NCBI GenBank assembly: GCA_947452555.1
Contig: CANGDH010000001.1
Span: 1-64,000, forward strand
DNA from: Bacteroidota bacterium
GTDB taxonomy: Bacteria; Bacteroidota; Bacteroidia; Chitinophagales; Chitinophagaceae
Direction: 5' to 3'
Length of the DNA: 64,000 nucleotides
Made by a program: the position numbers and the translations under genes. The notes beneath the pieces are model-generated. The model did not search any database. It was not told the DNA's origin and saw nothing but the letters and a program-made list of their open reading frames with translations. Every line of letters begins with the position of its first letter. The stretch's first letter is position 1. Shown here piece by piece: positions 35,443 through 45,872 of this stretch.

Positions 35443-38292
35443 TTAAGCATAAGACGAAACAGGCTCACAAGTGCAAATTAAGTTTCTGTCACCATGTGTG
35501 TTATTTACTCTAGCAACACTTGGCCAGAACTTATTTAATTGTACATAAGACAATGGGAATCCTGCTTTTTGTCTTGTGTACTTATGGTCCCAAGCGTCAG
35601 CACAAATTACTTGTTGAGTATGAGGTGCATTTTTCAAGGGGTTGTCAGTTTTATCTAATTCACCTTTTTCAATAGCTACAATTTCCTCATGAATAGCTAA
35701 TAAAGCATCACAGAATCTATCTAATTCAGCTTTGTCTTCACTTTCTGTAGGCTCAATCATAAATGTTCCTGGAACAGGGAAACTCATGGTTGGTGCATGG
35801 AAGCCATAGTCAATTAATCGTTTTGCGACGTCCTCTGCTTCAACACCTGCACTTGCCTTAAATGGTCTTAAATCAATTATAAATTCGTGAGCACAGGTTC
35901 CATTTTTGCCAGCATATAAAATAGGGTAAACTTTTTCTAATCTCGACTTCATGTAATTTGCATTCAAAATAGCAAAAGAAGTAGATAGGGTTAATCCCTT
36001 AGCGCCTAACATTTTAATATATGCGTAGCTAATTAATAAAATACTTGCAGACCCCATTGGAGCCGCACTTACAGCATTAGCATCATTGCCATTGAAATCG
36101 TGGCCAGGTAAGAATGGAGCAAGCTTATCATTTACACAAATAGGGCCCATTCCAGGTCCGCCACCACCGTGTGGAATTGCAAATGTTTTGTGTAAGTTTA
36201 AGTGACAAACGTCTGCACCAATATTGCCAGGACTTGTCAATCCAACTTGTGCATTCATATTTGCTCCGTCCATATATACTAATCCTCCAAAGTCATGTAT
36301 AGACTGACAGATATCAATAATGGTTTCTTCAAATACGCCATGTGTTGAAGGGTAGGTTACCATTAATGCACCTAAATTGTCTTTGTGTAATGCTGCTTTT
36401 GCTTTAAGGTCTGTAACGTCAATATTTCCTGCAGTGTCACATGCAACTACCACCACTTTAAAACCGGCCATTACTGCACTTGCAGGATTGGTTCCATGAG
36501 CACTAATTGGGATTAATACAATATTACGATGTGCTTCATTACGGGCTTGGTGATAAGAACGAATAGTTAAAAGTCCTGCATATTCTCCTTGTGCTCCACT
36601 ATTAGGTTGTAAGCTACAAGCTGTAAAGCCAGTAGTCTCACATAAGTAAGCACTTAGTTCTTTCGCAATTTCTTGATAACCCAATGTTTGATGTGCAGGT
36701 GCAAATGGGTGTAATCCACCAAAGCTAGCCCAACTTACAGGGATCATTTCTGTTGCCGCATTCAATTTCATAGTACAACTGCCTAAACTAATCATGCTCG
36801 TATTTAAAGAAAGGTCTTTATTTTCTAAAAACTTAATATAGCGCATCATTTGTGTTTCACTATGATGTGTATTAAATACTGGATGTTGTAAGTAAGTAGA
36901 AGTTCGAACTAAATTAGTAGGAACAGTTATATTTTTAATAGCAGCGTTTAAAGCAGATGCTTTTTTACCGGTCAATTTTTCAAACAAAGCAACTATTGCT
37001 TGTACGTCATGAATAGCACTTGCTTCGTCGATAGTAATGCTAACTGTTCCGTCTTTTGCATAGTTGAAATTGATATCCGCTGCCGATGCTAATTGGTATA
37101 ATGTAGTTGCATCAAAACCTTTAATATGCAAAGTGTCAAAATAAAATTCGTTTACTTGTTCAATGCCTAAAGATTTTAATTGTTGCTCTAAGCTTTGTGC
37201 TAAAGCATGAATGCTACTAGCAATTTTCTTCAATCCCGCAGGCCCATGATATACCGCATACATAGCTGCCATATTAGCTAATAATGCTTGAGCCGTACAA
37301 ATATTGGAAGTTGCTTTTTCTCTTTTGATATGTTGTTCTCTTGTTTGCAATGCCATTCTTAATGCGCGATTGCCTTGTGCGTCAATACTTACTCCAATTA
37401 GTCGGCCAGGCATTCCTCTTTTAAATTCGTCTTTAGTTGCAAAATATGCGGCATGTGGACCCCCGAAACCCATTGGGACTCCGAATCTTTGCGTATTGCC
37501 AACAGCAACGTCAGCATTTAATTCAGCAGGACTTTTCAATAAGGTTAAAGCTAAAATATCTGCAACCAAAATCACATAACCACCTGCTTGATGCACTTGC
37601 TCAATAAATGTTGTGTAGTCTTGAATAGAGCCAGTAGCGTTTGGATATTGAATAATAGCACCAAAGAAACTTGCATCAATAGAAATGGATTTGTAATCTC
37701 CTTCTACTAATTCAATTCCAATTGGGTTAGCTCTTGTTTTTAATACTGATTTTGTTTGTGCAAAAATAGATTGGTCTACAAACAATTTAGTTTGAGTAGC
37801 CACTTCGCTTTTATTGGCATGATTGTAAATCATAGCCATTGCTTCTGCAGCAGCAGTTGCTTCGTCTAGCAATGAGGCATTGGCAATAGCCATACCAGTT
37901 AGGTCGGTAACCATTGTTTGGTAGTTTAATAAACTTTCCAAACGGCCTTGTGCAATTTCTGCTTGGTAGGGAGTATACTGAGTGTACCAGCCTGGGTTTT
38001 CGAAAATATTTCTAAGAATTACACTTGGAGTGATTGTACCATAGTAACCTTGTCCAATGTAATTTTTTGCAACAATGTTTTTAGATCCAATAGCTTGTAA
38101 AGATTGTAACATTTCAAACTCTGTCAATCCCTCTGGGATATTCATTGGCTTTTTTAAACGAATAGAAGCAGGCACTGTCTTTTCTATTAACTCGTCAATG
38201 CTTTTTACGCCAACAGCTGCTAACATTGTTGTGGTATCTGCCTCATTTGGGCCAATATGTCTTTGTATAAATTCCGCTTCGCTCTTATTCAT
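35443..38292 (-). CDS. gcvP: Glycine dehydrogenase (decarboxylating), P-protein
   Basis: A 949-residue single-chain P-protein of the glycine cleavage system. The PLP lysine is in [23 protein letters not shown]- and C-terminal halves are the usual fused GcvPA/GcvPB pair, with [18 protein letters not shown] and [18 protein letters not shown] as other hallmarks. It decarboxylates glycine and passes the aminomethyl group to GcvH; gcvH and gcvT are not in the window. A -7 element TATCTTTG lies 35 nt upstream. Confidence 0.97.
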   Translation of the reverse strand: MNKSEAEFIQRHIGPNEADTTTMLAAVGVKSIDELIEKTVPASIRLKKPMNIPEGLTEFEMLQSLQAIGSKNIVAKNYIGQGYYGTITPSVILRNIFENPGWYTQYTPYQAEIAQGRLESLLNYQTMVTDLTGMAIANASLLDEATAAAEAMAMIYNHANKSEVATQTKLFVDQSIFAQTKSVLKTRANPIGIELVEGDYKSISIDASFFGAIIQYPNATGSIQDYTTFIEQVHQAGGYVILVADILALTLLKSPAELNADVAVGNTQRFGVPMGFGGPHAAYFATKDEFKRGMPGRLIGVSIDAQGNRALRMALQTREQHIKREKATSNICTAQALLANMAAMYAVYHGPAGLKKIASSIHALAQSLEQQLKSLGIEQVNEFYFDTLHIKGFDATTLYQLASAADINFNYAKDGTVSITIDEASAIHDVQAIVALFEKLTGKKASALNAAIKNITVPTNLVRTSTYLQHPVFNTHHSETQMMRYIKFLENKDLSLNTSMISLGSCTMKLNAATEMIPVSWASFGGLHPFAPAHQTLGYQEIAKELSAYLCETTGFTACSLQPNSGAQGEYAGLLTIRSYHQARNEAHRNIVLIPISAHGTNPASAVMAGFKVVVVACDTAGNIDVTDLKAKAALHKDNLGALMVTYPSTHGVFEETIIDICQSIHDFGGLVYMDGANMNAQVGLTSPGNIGADVCHLNLHKTFAIPHGGGGPGMGPICVNDKLAPFLPGHDFNGNDANAVSAAPMGSASILLISYAYIKMLGAKGLTLSTSFAILNANYMKSRLEKVYPILYAGKNGTCAHEFIIDLRPFKASAGVEAEDVAKRLIDYGFHAPTMSFPVPGTFMIEPTESEDKAELDRFCDALLAIHEEIVAIEKGELDKTDNPLKNAPHTQQVICADAWDHKYTRQKAGFPLSYVQLNKFWPSVARVNNTHGDRNLICTCEPVSSYA

Positions 38293-38326
38293 TTTCGACT
38301 GTATTGAAATTGTTTAAAAATTGCCA

Positions 38327-38334
38327 CAAAGATA
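38327..38334 (-). promoter_or_regulatory. gcvP: -7 element TATCTTTG of gcvP
   Basis: A perfect TAnnTTTG on the minus strand, 34 nt before the gcvP start. No glycine riboswitch is apparent; the gap to the divergent gene is only about 140 nt. Confidence 0.45.
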
Positions 38335-38432
38335 ATCATTTATAAGTGCTCCTGAGTAAGAATCAAAGAGTGGACGATTCAATGGGGAAAGCTTGTGGAA
38401 GAGTTATAAATGGTTTACATTTGTATCCTATT

Positions 38433-38930
38433 ATGGAGCCATCTATTGAACAATTTTACGAGCAACCAGCGCCTGAAATCATTAAAAAGTTTCAAAACTT
38501 CCTAAAAAGGGTGGACAAGCGCACTATTTTAAAGCAATTGCCTATAATGCATGAAGCTGCCTTTGAAAAGATTAGTTGCTTAGAATGTGCTAGGTGTTGT
38601 AAAACATATTCTCCTCGATTCAAAATGCCGGATATTAAAAGGATTAGTAAGGTGGTTGGAATGAAGGAAACAGCTTTTATAGACACTTATTTGTCGATGG
38701 ACAGTGAAGGTGACTATGTTACTAAACAAAGACCATGTCCTTTTTTGGGGGATGACAATGCTTGTAGTATTTATGATCATCGCCCTTCTGATTGTGAAAG
38801 ATTTCCTTATACAGATGAAGACGTATTTTTTAAACGTCCAGTAATAACATTAAAGAATGCAGAATTTTGCCCAGCAGTACATTCTGTTATTGTTGATTTA
38901 TTAGCGGCAAATAAGTCTACAAATAGTTAA
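38433..38930 (+). CDS. YkgJ family cysteine cluster protein
   Basis: A 165-residue protein with eight Cys in the CxCxxCC pattern of the UPF0153/YkgJ family: Cys49, 52, 55 and 56 in ISCLECARCCKTYSPRF, Cys102 and 111 in CPFLGDDNAC, Cys121 in SDCERFPY and Cys146 in FCPAV. The family is thought to bind zinc or an Fe-S cluster; function is not settled. I choose the ATG at 38433, since the 29 residues before it do not resemble the family. Its last 4 bases overlap the convergent MFS gene. Confidence 0.87.
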   Translation: MEPSIEQFYEQPAPEIIKKFQNFLKRVDKRTILKQLPIMHEAAFEKISCLECARCCKTYSPRFKMPDIKRISKVVGMKETAFIDTYLSMDSEGDYVTKQRPCPFLGDDNACSIYDHRPSDCERFPYTDEDVFFKRPVITLKNAEFCPAVHSVIVDLLAANKSTNS

Positions 38931-40180
38931 TACTCCATCTTTCTTAAAGCAGGAGCTTTAAACCAAGTAGTAGTTACCACTATTATGGTCATAATCCCAC
39001 CAAATACCACAGAAGGAACAACGCCTAAAGCTTTTGCGGCTAGCCCACTTTCAAATTGACCTAGTTCATTGCTACTATTTATAAACATGGAGTTGACACT
39101 CATGACCCTGCCACGCATATGATTTGGTGTTTTAAGTTGAACAATAGTCCCTCTTACTATCATACTAAATCCGTCTAGTATACCGCTCAATACTAATGCA
39201 GTAAAAGATACCCAGAATGTGGTAGAAAGTGCAAATACAATAATACACACTCCGAATCCGCCAACAGCAAGTAATAATTTCTTTCCTTGGCTATGATGCA
39301 CTGGGAAAACTGTAATAATAAATATAATTAAGATTGCTCCAATATCAGACGCGGCATTTAGCCATCCAAATCCAATTGGCCCGGCTTTTAAAATGTCTTT
39401 TGCAAACACTGGAATCATGGCTACAGCGCCGCCAAATAGAACTGCGAATAAGTCAAGAGATAATGCACCAAAGACTTCTTTTGTTTGCACTACAAATCGA
39501 ATGCCTTCTTTCACGCTTTCTAATGTTTTCTGATCACTCACTTGAGCATGGGGTGGTTTGGGGCTAATCCTAGCAATAAAAAAATAACCAATAAAAACTA
39601 ACGCCACAACAATTATAAGTGATCCAGTGTTTCCAAATCCTGCAATAAAAAAACCAACAGCAGCGTGTCCAATTACGGAAGCGCTTAACCAAATTCCCTG
39701 ACTCCAAGTGGTTGCATTTTGTAGTAAATTTTTTGGCATGAGGTCTCCTACAATTGTCCCAAACGTAGGACCTGTAAAAGCTCTTATAATACCAGTGCAG
39801 AAAATGATAAAATAAATACAAATAGCAATTTGCAAGTTTGAAAATTTATTGGAGCTAATGGAAGAAGATAAAAATAATAATGCTAGTGCGCATACCCAAT
39901 ATAGAATTACACCTTTAAGTAACATTTTTCTTTTTTCGCTAATGTCAATCACATGCCCTGCGTAAAGGGCTAATGAAACTGCAGGGATCACTTCTGCTAA
40001 ACCAATTAAACCAATGGCAAAAGGCTCGTTTGTAAGTTCGTAAATCCACCAGCCCACCAAAGTTCCCATCATTCTAAGTCCCATTATAAACAAAAAACGA
40101 CCTGCCATTAAGTTTCTGAATTCGGCAATTTTTAATGCTCCAAATGGGTCTTTAATTTGTTTGGTGTGGTTTGCTTCCAT
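38927..40180 (-). CDS. MFS transporter
   Basis: A 417-residue integral membrane protein with about 12 hydrophobic segments. It begins with a short cytosolic stretch and GALKIAEFRNLMAGRFLF; the loop after the second helix reads AGHVIDISEKRKMLLKG, a version of the MFS motif A. This is the MFS_3/enterobactin-exporter-like branch. Substrate unknown. The start lies 6 nt after the stop of the deoxynucleoside kinase gene, which suggests co-transcription. Confidence 0.88.
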   Translation of the reverse strand: MEANHTKQIKDPFGALKIAEFRNLMAGRFLFIMGLRMMGTLVGWWIYELTNEPFAIGLIGLAEVIPAVSLALYAGHVIDISEKRKMLLKGVILYWVCALALLFLSSSISSNKFSNLQIAICIYFIIFCTGIIRAFTGPTFGTIVGDLMPKNLLQNATTWSQGIWLSASVIGHAAVGFFIAGFGNTGSLIIVVALVFIGYFFIARISPKPPHAQVSDQKTLESVKEGIRFVVQTKEVFGALSLDLFAVLFGGAVAMIPVFAKDILKAGPIGFGWLNAASDIGAILIIFIITVFPVHHSQGKKLLLAVGGFGVCIIVFALSTTFWVSFTALVLSGILDGFSMIVRGTIVQLKTPNHMRGRVMSVNSMFINSSNELGQFESGLAAKALGVVPSVVFGGIMTIIVVTTTWFKAPALRKMEY

Positions 40181-40186
40181 AGGGTA

Positions 40187-40819
40187 TTAGGGTAGGTTGA
40201 AATAATGTTGACCTTCTTCAAGGTCCCTTTCTAGTGCGTCAATAATTACTTTGAAATGAGCATCATTGTATAAAAAATCGGCATTGCTAGCGTCTACAAA
40301 AATGGTTTTCACATTATGTTGTTTAATATAACTAGTGTAAGTTTCCTGTATTCTGAATAAATATTCGTCAGGAATAGACTGCTCAAACTTACGATTGCGT
40401 TTTTTAATATTGCCTTGCAATTTATTTACAGGAGCGTGTAGGTATATTAATATATCTGGAGGAGTGAGTTGTTGGTAAAACACGTCAAACATTTTTTGAT
40501 ATAATCTAAATTCTTCTTCAGGCAAATTTGCTTTTGCAAACAATAAACATTTAGTAAACATGTAATCAGAAACAGTGACTTCCTGAAAAAGGTCGCCGGC
40601 TTTAACTAAGTCTTGTTGTTGTTTAAATCGCTCTGCTAAAAAAAATAATTCTAATGGAAATGCGTATTGTTTAGGGTTCTCGTAAAATTTTGTCAAAAAT
40701 GGATTTTCGGCAAATTCTTCTAATACAGTCTTCGCATTAAAATGTTGTGCTAGTAAATGCGTAAGTGTTGTCTTACCTGCTCCAATATTCCCCTCAATTG
40801 CTATAAAATGATGCTTCAT
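40187..40819 (-). CDS. Deoxynucleoside kinase
   Basis: A 210-residue dNK-family kinase. The P-loop is IEGNIGAGKTTLTHLLAQ; VLEEFAENPFL has the substrate-base contact, with YMFTKCLLFAKANL and a lid with KKRNRKFEQ. It phosphorylates deoxynucleosides for salvage, usually deoxyadenosine or deoxyguanosine in this group; specificity is inferred. A TATATTTG -7 element lies 21 nt upstream of its ATG. Confidence 0.9.
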   Translation of the reverse strand: MKHHFIAIEGNIGAGKTTLTHLLAQHFNAKTVLEEFAENPFLTKFYENPKQYAFPLELFFLAERFKQQQDLVKAGDLFQEVTVSDYMFTKCLLFAKANLPEEEFRLYQKMFDVFYQQLTPPDILIYLHAPVNKLQGNIKKRNRKFEQSIPDEYLFRIQETYTSYIKQHNVKTIFVDASNADFLYNDAHFKVIIDALERDLEEGQHYFNLP

Positions 40820-40839
40820 ATTTTTCTAATACTGAAGGT

Positions 40840-40847
40840 CAAATATA
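40840..40847 (-). promoter_or_regulatory. -7 element TATATTTG of the deoxynucleoside kinase gene
   Basis: A perfect TAnnTTTG on the minus strand, 20 nt before the kinase start, in the 41-nt gap after folK. Confidence 0.4.
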
Positions 40848-40860
40848 AGTTGCGGCTTGC

Positions 40861-41349
40861 TTATAAATCGATTTTTTTATACACAGTAGCTGTATCCTTG
40901 CATTCGTGTAATAATTCACTATTTGTTTTATTAAACACAGGATGAATGAAGGTAGGAGCAATCTCTGTTAAAGGCGTTAATACAAAATTCCTTTCTGTCA
41001 TACTTTGGTGCGGAATAGTCAAGTTCTCAGAAATAAAAATTTCATCGTTAAAATAAATGATATCGATATCTATCGTCCTTGGTCCTAAATAAATTGTTCT
41101 TGTGCGGCCTAAAGACAATTCAATAGTTAATAAACTGTGTAACAGATCTGTAGCATTTTTCTCCGTCTCTAAACATAATGCTTGATTGTAAAAAGAGGGT
41201 TGTTCCTTAAATCCCCATGCCTCAGTTTCATAAATGGTAGATTGGATTAAAATTTTTCCGCAAAGTTCTGTGATTGCTTTTTTAGCATCCTCTAGATTTG
41301 CCAGTCGGTCTCCCATATTGCCGCCTATCAGTAGGTATGCTTTATTCAT
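40861..41349 (-). CDS. folK: 2-amino-4-hydroxy-6-hydroxymethyldihydropteridine diphosphokinase
   Basis: A 162-residue HPPK of folate synthesis. It begins MNKAYLLIGGNMGDRLANL; the family signature RTIDIDIIYFNDE with its metal-binding Asp pair and the PHQSMTERNFVLTPL block are present. I start at 41349, since the longer frame adds a non-conserved MCQFQNTS. It is divergent from sppA with about 100 nt between. Confidence 0.95.
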   Translation of the reverse strand: MNKAYLLIGGNMGDRLANLEDAKKAITELCGKILIQSTIYETEAWGFKEQPSFYNQALCLETEKNATDLLHSLLTIELSLGRTRTIYLGPRTIDIDIIYFNDEIFISENLTIPHQSMTERNFVLTPLTEIAPTFIHPVFNKTNSELLHECKDTATVYKKIDL

Positions 41350-41450
41350 AGATGTATTCTGAAATTGGCACAAATATCCATAATTTTACAGCGTTACCCT
41401 ATTTTATGGGCATCTATTTGAAATTAAGTATTCAATCAATTTATTTTAGC

Positions 41451-43208
41451 ATGAAAACGTTCTTCAAGTCTTTTTTAGCGAGCCTATTGGCTTTAATTAT
41501 ATTTACTTTTCTTGGGATCCTAATTGTCATAGGTATTGCAGCCACTATCTCCAAAGACGAGCCTAAAATAATTGCTTCTAATTCTGTATTGGTTATAGAT
41601 ATTGCAGAAACTTTTCAAGAGCAAAGTAAGTCTGATCCAATTACAGAAATCATTAGTAAGAAAAAAGGTAAAACACCAAGCCTTTCAGAATTAGTGAATC
41701 TAATCCGATATGCAAAAAACGATTCTACAATTAAAGGAATTTATATAAAGTGTCAACAAAATCCAAATGGATATGCAGCTTCTGAAGAAATCAGAAAAGC
41801 AATAATAGACTTTAAGTCGTCGAACAAATTTGTAATTGCATATGGGGAAACGATTACCCAAAAAGGGTATATGATTGGGAATGCGGCAAATTTAATTTAC
41901 ACACATCCTCAAGGAGGCCTTGAATGGAAAGGGTTTAGTTACGAATCCATGTTTTTAAAAGGGCTTTTGGATAAATTAGAAATACAACCTCAAATATTTT
42001 ATGCAGGTAAATTCAAGAGTGCTACAGAGCCATTTAGATTTACACAAATGTCTGAAGCGAATAAGTTACAGACTAGTGTTTGGATGGGTGGGATTTATAA
42101 TGACTTTGTTCAAAACACAGCCACTAGCAGGAATAGTTCAACAGATAGCTTGAAATCTATGGCAGACGAGGGTAAAATACAAACTGCTTATGACGCAGTA
42201 AAATATAATTTGGTAGACGGTTTAATGTACGACGACCAGCTAAAAAAAATTATTGCTAAAAAAGTACATATCATCAAAGAAGATAAAATTTCTTTTGTAA
42301 GTGTGAATGACTATGCGACAAGTGTTGCGATTAGAGGAACAGGTTCAGGCAAAATTGCAGTAGTGTATGCGGACGGAGATATTGTAATGGGGAAGAATCA
42401 AAAAACTGCTATTGCAAGTGACGATTTTAGGGCTTTATTACAAAAAATTAGAGCAGATGAGTCTATTAAGGCGGTGGTAATAAGGGTAAATTCTCCAGGC
42501 GGAAGCTCTTTAGCAAGCGATATTATTTGGAGAGAGATTGATTTAATAAAAAAAGACAAGCCAGTTGTAGTTAGTATGGGTGATTATGCAGCGTCTGGCG
42601 GTTATTATATTGCATGTGGAGCGGATTCTATTTTTGCGAATGCGAATACTATTACAGGGTCTATTGGTGTATTTTCTGTGATTCCCAATATTCAAGGGTT
42701 TATGAAAAATAAATTAGGAATTACATTTGACGGGGTTAAAACGGGTAAATATGCAGACGGTCCTTCTGCAACAAGGCCATTAAATGCTACAGAGCAAAGA
42801 TTCATGCAGTCGAGTGTGGACAGCGTTTATTATGCTTTTAAAACAAGAGTGGCTCAAGGCAGGCACAAATCTGTTGAATATATTGACTCAGTTGCTCAAG
42901 GTAGAGTATGGACAGGAGCTGATGCAATCAAAGTAGGCTTAGTGGACAGAATTGGCACATTGAATGACGCCATTGCTTCTGCTGCTAAAATGGCTCATTT
43001 GAAAGGATTTACTTTAAAATCTTTACCAGAGAGCAAATCCTTCTTGGAGTCATTTTTAGATGATTTTCAAAATGACGTAAAAGTCAAGGCAATTAGTCAA
43101 GAAATCGGTGCCGATCAATGGCAATTATTGCAGCAAATGAAATCGATTCGTCAAATGATGGGAGATCCACAAACTCGTTTACCTATCTTTGTGGTGAATC
43201 ACCCTTAA
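41451..43208 (+). CDS. sppA: Signal peptide peptidase SppA (protease IV), long form
   Basis: A 585-residue membrane-bound serine protease that degrades cleaved signal peptides. N-terminal anchor: FLASLLALIIFTFLGILIVIG. It has two tandem ClpP-like domains, as in E. coli SppA67. The catalytic Lys is in AGKFKSATEPF and the nucleophile Ser in YAASGGYYIACGAD. I start at 41451 (MKTFFKSF); the 33 residues before it in the frame overlap the region next to folK and lack family character. Confidence 0.94.
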   Translation: MKTFFKSFLASLLALIIFTFLGILIVIGIAATISKDEPKIIASNSVLVIDIAETFQEQSKSDPITEIISKKKGKTPSLSELVNLIRYAKNDSTIKGIYIKCQQNPNGYAASEEIRKAIIDFKSSNKFVIAYGETITQKGYMIGNAANLIYTHPQGGLEWKGFSYESMFLKGLLDKLEIQPQIFYAGKFKSATEPFRFTQMSEANKLQTSVWMGGIYNDFVQNTATSRNSSTDSLKSMADEGKIQTAYDAVKYNLVDGLMYDDQLKKIIAKKVHIIKEDKISFVSVNDYATSVAIRGTGSGKIAVVYADGDIVMGKNQKTAIASDDFRALLQKIRADESIKAVVIRVNSPGGSSLASDIIWREIDLIKKDKPVVVSMGDYAASGGYYIACGADSIFANANTITGSIGVFSVIPNIQGFMKNKLGITFDGVKTGKYADGPSATRPLNATEQRFMQSSVDSVYYAFKTRVAQGRHKSVEYIDSVAQGRVWTGADAIKVGLVDRIGTLNDAIASAAKMAHLKGFTLKSLPESKSFLESFLDDFQNDVKVKAISQEIGADQWQLLQQMKSIRQMMGDPQTRLPIFVVNHP

Positions 43209-43215
43209 GTTAAAT

Positions 43216-44319
43216 ATGCAAAAATATCGTCAATGGAGTGCAATGTTAGCTATAACAAGAGCAAGTTTGCGTTCCATATTCAGAAGTCCTTCCGCAGTTA
43301 TATTTAGTATTGCTTTTCCTCTAATATTCATTCTCGTATTTGGTTTTATGAGTAGTGGGGGGAATGTGTCTGTAAATGTTTCAATGGATACTAGCTCTGA
43401 CACGTCGAATCCTATTTATGCAAGTATCACAAAAATTCCCGGATTGAAATTCATTAAAGGAGATACTAGTAAAATCAATAGTGAGTTAGCGAAGGGGAGG
43501 ATTGCAGCGCTAATTCAAATTCAAGCAACAGGGAAACCAGGATCACCATACATTATTAATTTAACAAGTTCTGCAGCAGCAAATCCACAAAACATTCAAT
43601 TAATACAAACCATTTTAGGGTCTGTAATTAGTAAGATGAATCAAGTTGCCTTCAAAGACATCCCATCTATCGCAACAATTAATAATACGATACGCCAAGT
43701 GCCGGGTAGAACTTATCGCACGATAGATTTTATATTACCAGGTCAGCTTGGGTTCTCCTTATTAAGTGCGGGTGTTTTTGGTGTTGCATTTTTATTTTTT
43801 AATTTAAGGCAGCAATTGGTTTTAAAAAGATTTTATGCAACACCCATAAGAAGATTATATATCATTTTGGGAGAGGCACTGAGTAGAGTCATTTTTCAAT
43901 TAATTACAGCCATTATAATTATAGGTATAGGTCACTTTGCATTCAAGTTTACTTTAGTACATGGGCTATTGACTTTTGTGAACATTATGGCCTTGAGTTT
44001 TATTGCATTAATTCTATTTATGGGCTTTGGCTTTATTGTAAGTGGGATGGCAAAGAATGAAAGTACCATTCCTCCACTAGCCAATTTAATTACACTGCCA
44101 CAATTTTTATTAGCAGGTACATTTTTCTCGATAGACAATTTCCCAAATTGGATGCAACCTTTGTGTAAAATATTACCATTGACACATTTTAATACGGCAA
44201 TGCGTAATATTTCATTTGAGGGAGCTAGTTTATTAGATTGCAGTTCGGATATTACGGTACTGTTAATTTGGACTGTTTTTGTATATGCTATTGCGTATAA
44301 AATTTTTAAATGGGAGTAA
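43216..44319 (+). CDS. ABC-2 type transporter permease
   Basis: A 367-residue membrane protein: one segment near 25-45 (PSAVIFSIAFPLIFILVFGF), a large extracytoplasmic domain (about 46-170), then five more segments, including ILPLTHFNTAMRNISFEGAS, the conserved ABC-2 motif before the last helix. Such permeases export drugs or lipids with a separate ATPase, but none is beside it. sppA lies 7 nt upstream and a SRPBCC gene starts right after its stop. Confidence 0.85.
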   Translation: MQKYRQWSAMLAITRASLRSIFRSPSAVIFSIAFPLIFILVFGFMSSGGNVSVNVSMDTSSDTSNPIYASITKIPGLKFIKGDTSKINSELAKGRIAALIQIQATGKPGSPYIINLTSSAAANPQNIQLIQTILGSVISKMNQVAFKDIPSIATINNTIRQVPGRTYRTIDFILPGQLGFSLLSAGVFGVAFLFFNLRQQLVLKRFYATPIRRLYIILGEALSRVIFQLITAIIIIGIGHFAFKFTLVHGLLTFVNIMALSFIALILFMGFGFIVSGMAKNESTIPPLANLITLPQFLLAGTFFSIDNFPNWMQPLCKILPLTHFNTAMRNISFEGASLLDCSSDITVLLIWTVFVYAIAYKIFKWE

Positions 44320-44808
44320 ATGAAATTAGTAAGATTTATAATCATTAGTATTTTAGTTTTAAGCATCATTGTTACTGCAATCTCAAGTTTATTTCCTTCA
44401 ACGGTAATTGTATCAAGGGCAGCGGAGATAACTACTAGTCCTGAAAGCATTGCATATTTCGTGAGTGACTTGCATCATTGGGATGCATGGATGTCTGAAT
44501 GGAAAGAAAATAAGGTAACTTTTAAAGACAGTACCGCATATATAGGATCGCAAACAATCAGGCCAATTAGCAAATCGGATACTGCTGTAATTTTTGAATG
44601 GGTAGCAACAGGACAAGCTCCATATACAGTTCAGATTGAGTGGATACCTTTAAAGAAGGGGGAATACGTTATTCATTGGTCCTTTGAGCAACATGTAAAT
44701 TGGTATCCTTGGGAAAAATTCCAAACGCTTTTGAATGAGAAATTATTAGGCGCTAAGATGGAAATTGAATTAGTTAATTTAAAAGAAGCTATTATAAACA
44801 AGCAGTAA
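44320..44808 (+). CDS. Membrane-anchored SRPBCC-family protein
   Basis: A 162-residue protein with one N-terminal membrane helix (FIIISILVLSIIVTAISSLF) and a START/Bet v1-like domain: VSRAAEITTSPESIAYFVSDLHHWDAWMSEW is the typical first strand and helix pair. These domains bind hydrophobic ligands. Its ATG abuts the permease stop, so the two genes are translated together. A ligand cannot be named. Confidence 0.75.
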   Translation: MKLVRFIIISILVLSIIVTAISSLFPSTVIVSRAAEITTSPESIAYFVSDLHHWDAWMSEWKENKVTFKDSTAYIGSQTIRPISKSDTAVIFEWVATGQAPYTVQIEWIPLKKGEYVIHWSFEQHVNWYPWEKFQTLLNEKLLGAKMEIELVNLKEAIINKQ

Positions 44809-44812
44809 TCCA

Positions 44813-45739
44813 CTACTCCGGCTCCTTAAGAAATTGGATATTTCGTTGAATGCCTTTTAGTTTTGATCTTAAAATAGGGGACTTCTTAAATCTAGCCTTA
44901 AAAGTGGTTTCTTCAATTTGCATCCAATCGTCGGAACGCATTTGTAATAATCCATTAAGGGGCTTAAAATGAGATTCATTATTGGCCTTGCTAAATCTAT
45001 TCCAAGGACAAACATCTTGGCATACATCACACCCAAATGCCCAGTCCTTATAAGGCCTGTCGGTTTCAATAACTTCTTTTTTTAGTTCAATGGTGAAGTA
45101 ACTTATACAATGATTAGCTTCAATTGTTTTATTAGGAAGGATAGCTTGTGTAGGACAAGCGTCTATGCATTTTGTACATTCGCCACAATAGTCTTTTGCC
45201 ATTGGGTCGTCATATACTAATTCAAGGTCTACAATTAATGTTGCAATAAAAAAGAAAGAACCCGATTGAGGTCTTATTAAATTACCATTTTTTCCAATCC
45301 AACCTGCGCCAGACAAATTCGCCCAAGACCTTTCTAAAACAGGAGCAGAATCTACAAAGCCTCGTCCTTCAATTGGTCCAATCATTGCTTTAGCAGTATC
45401 TAAGAATTCAAATAATTTTTGTCGAATTACTTCGTGGTAATCTTCTCCGTATGCATACTTTGCAATTTTAGGATAGCCATCCTCTTGTTGTGTAGTTGGG
45501 TAGTAATTTTTTAAAAAAGTAATTACAGATTTTGCGCCAGGAACTAATTTTCTAGGGTCAGTTCTTAAATCAAAATTATTTTCCATGTAAGACATTTCTC
45601 CATGATATCCTTTATGGATCCAGGCTTCAAGTCGTTTTGCATCGTCTGTTAATTCTTTTGCTTTTGCAATACCACAATACTCAAACCCCATTTGCTGGGC
45701 GAGCTCTTTAATAAATACCGTATTTGAATATTCGTTCAC
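44813..45739 (-). CDS. queG: Epoxyqueuosine reductase
   Basis: A 308-residue cobalamin and Fe-S enzyme for the last step of queuosine synthesis in tRNA. Two 4Fe-4S binding stretches: CGECTKCIDACPTQA and CDVCQDVCPWN. The N-terminal part has KYAYGEDYHEVIR and VDSAPVLERSWA, both conserved in QueG. It is convergent with the SRPBCC gene and divergent from clpB. Confidence 0.95.
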   Translation of the reverse strand: MNEYSNTVFIKELAQQMGFEYCGIAKAKELTDDAKRLEAWIHKGYHGEMSYMENNFDLRTDPRKLVPGAKSVITFLKNYYPTTQQEDGYPKIAKYAYGEDYHEVIRQKLFEFLDTAKAMIGPIEGRGFVDSAPVLERSWANLSGAGWIGKNGNLIRPQSGSFFFIATLIVDLELVYDDPMAKDYCGECTKCIDACPTQAILPNKTIEANHCISYFTIELKKEVIETDRPYKDWAFGCDVCQDVCPWNRFSKANNESHFKPLNGLLQMRSDDWMQIEETTFKARFKKSPILRSKLKGIQRNIQFLKEPE

Positions 45740-45872
45740 GCTGTAAAAATAGCAGAAAAACCTTGTAGAGACTGACTTTTATTCCGATTTAGTGTATTAA
45801 ATAAGACATTATAACTTAAATCATAGATTGGCGCTTGTTTTGCGCATACCTTACTAAACATAAACACTTATT

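Noticed and set aside
38292-38433. Glycine riboswitch upstream of gcvP
   Set aside because: The predicted leader is only about 30 nt after the -7 element, too short for the aptamer.
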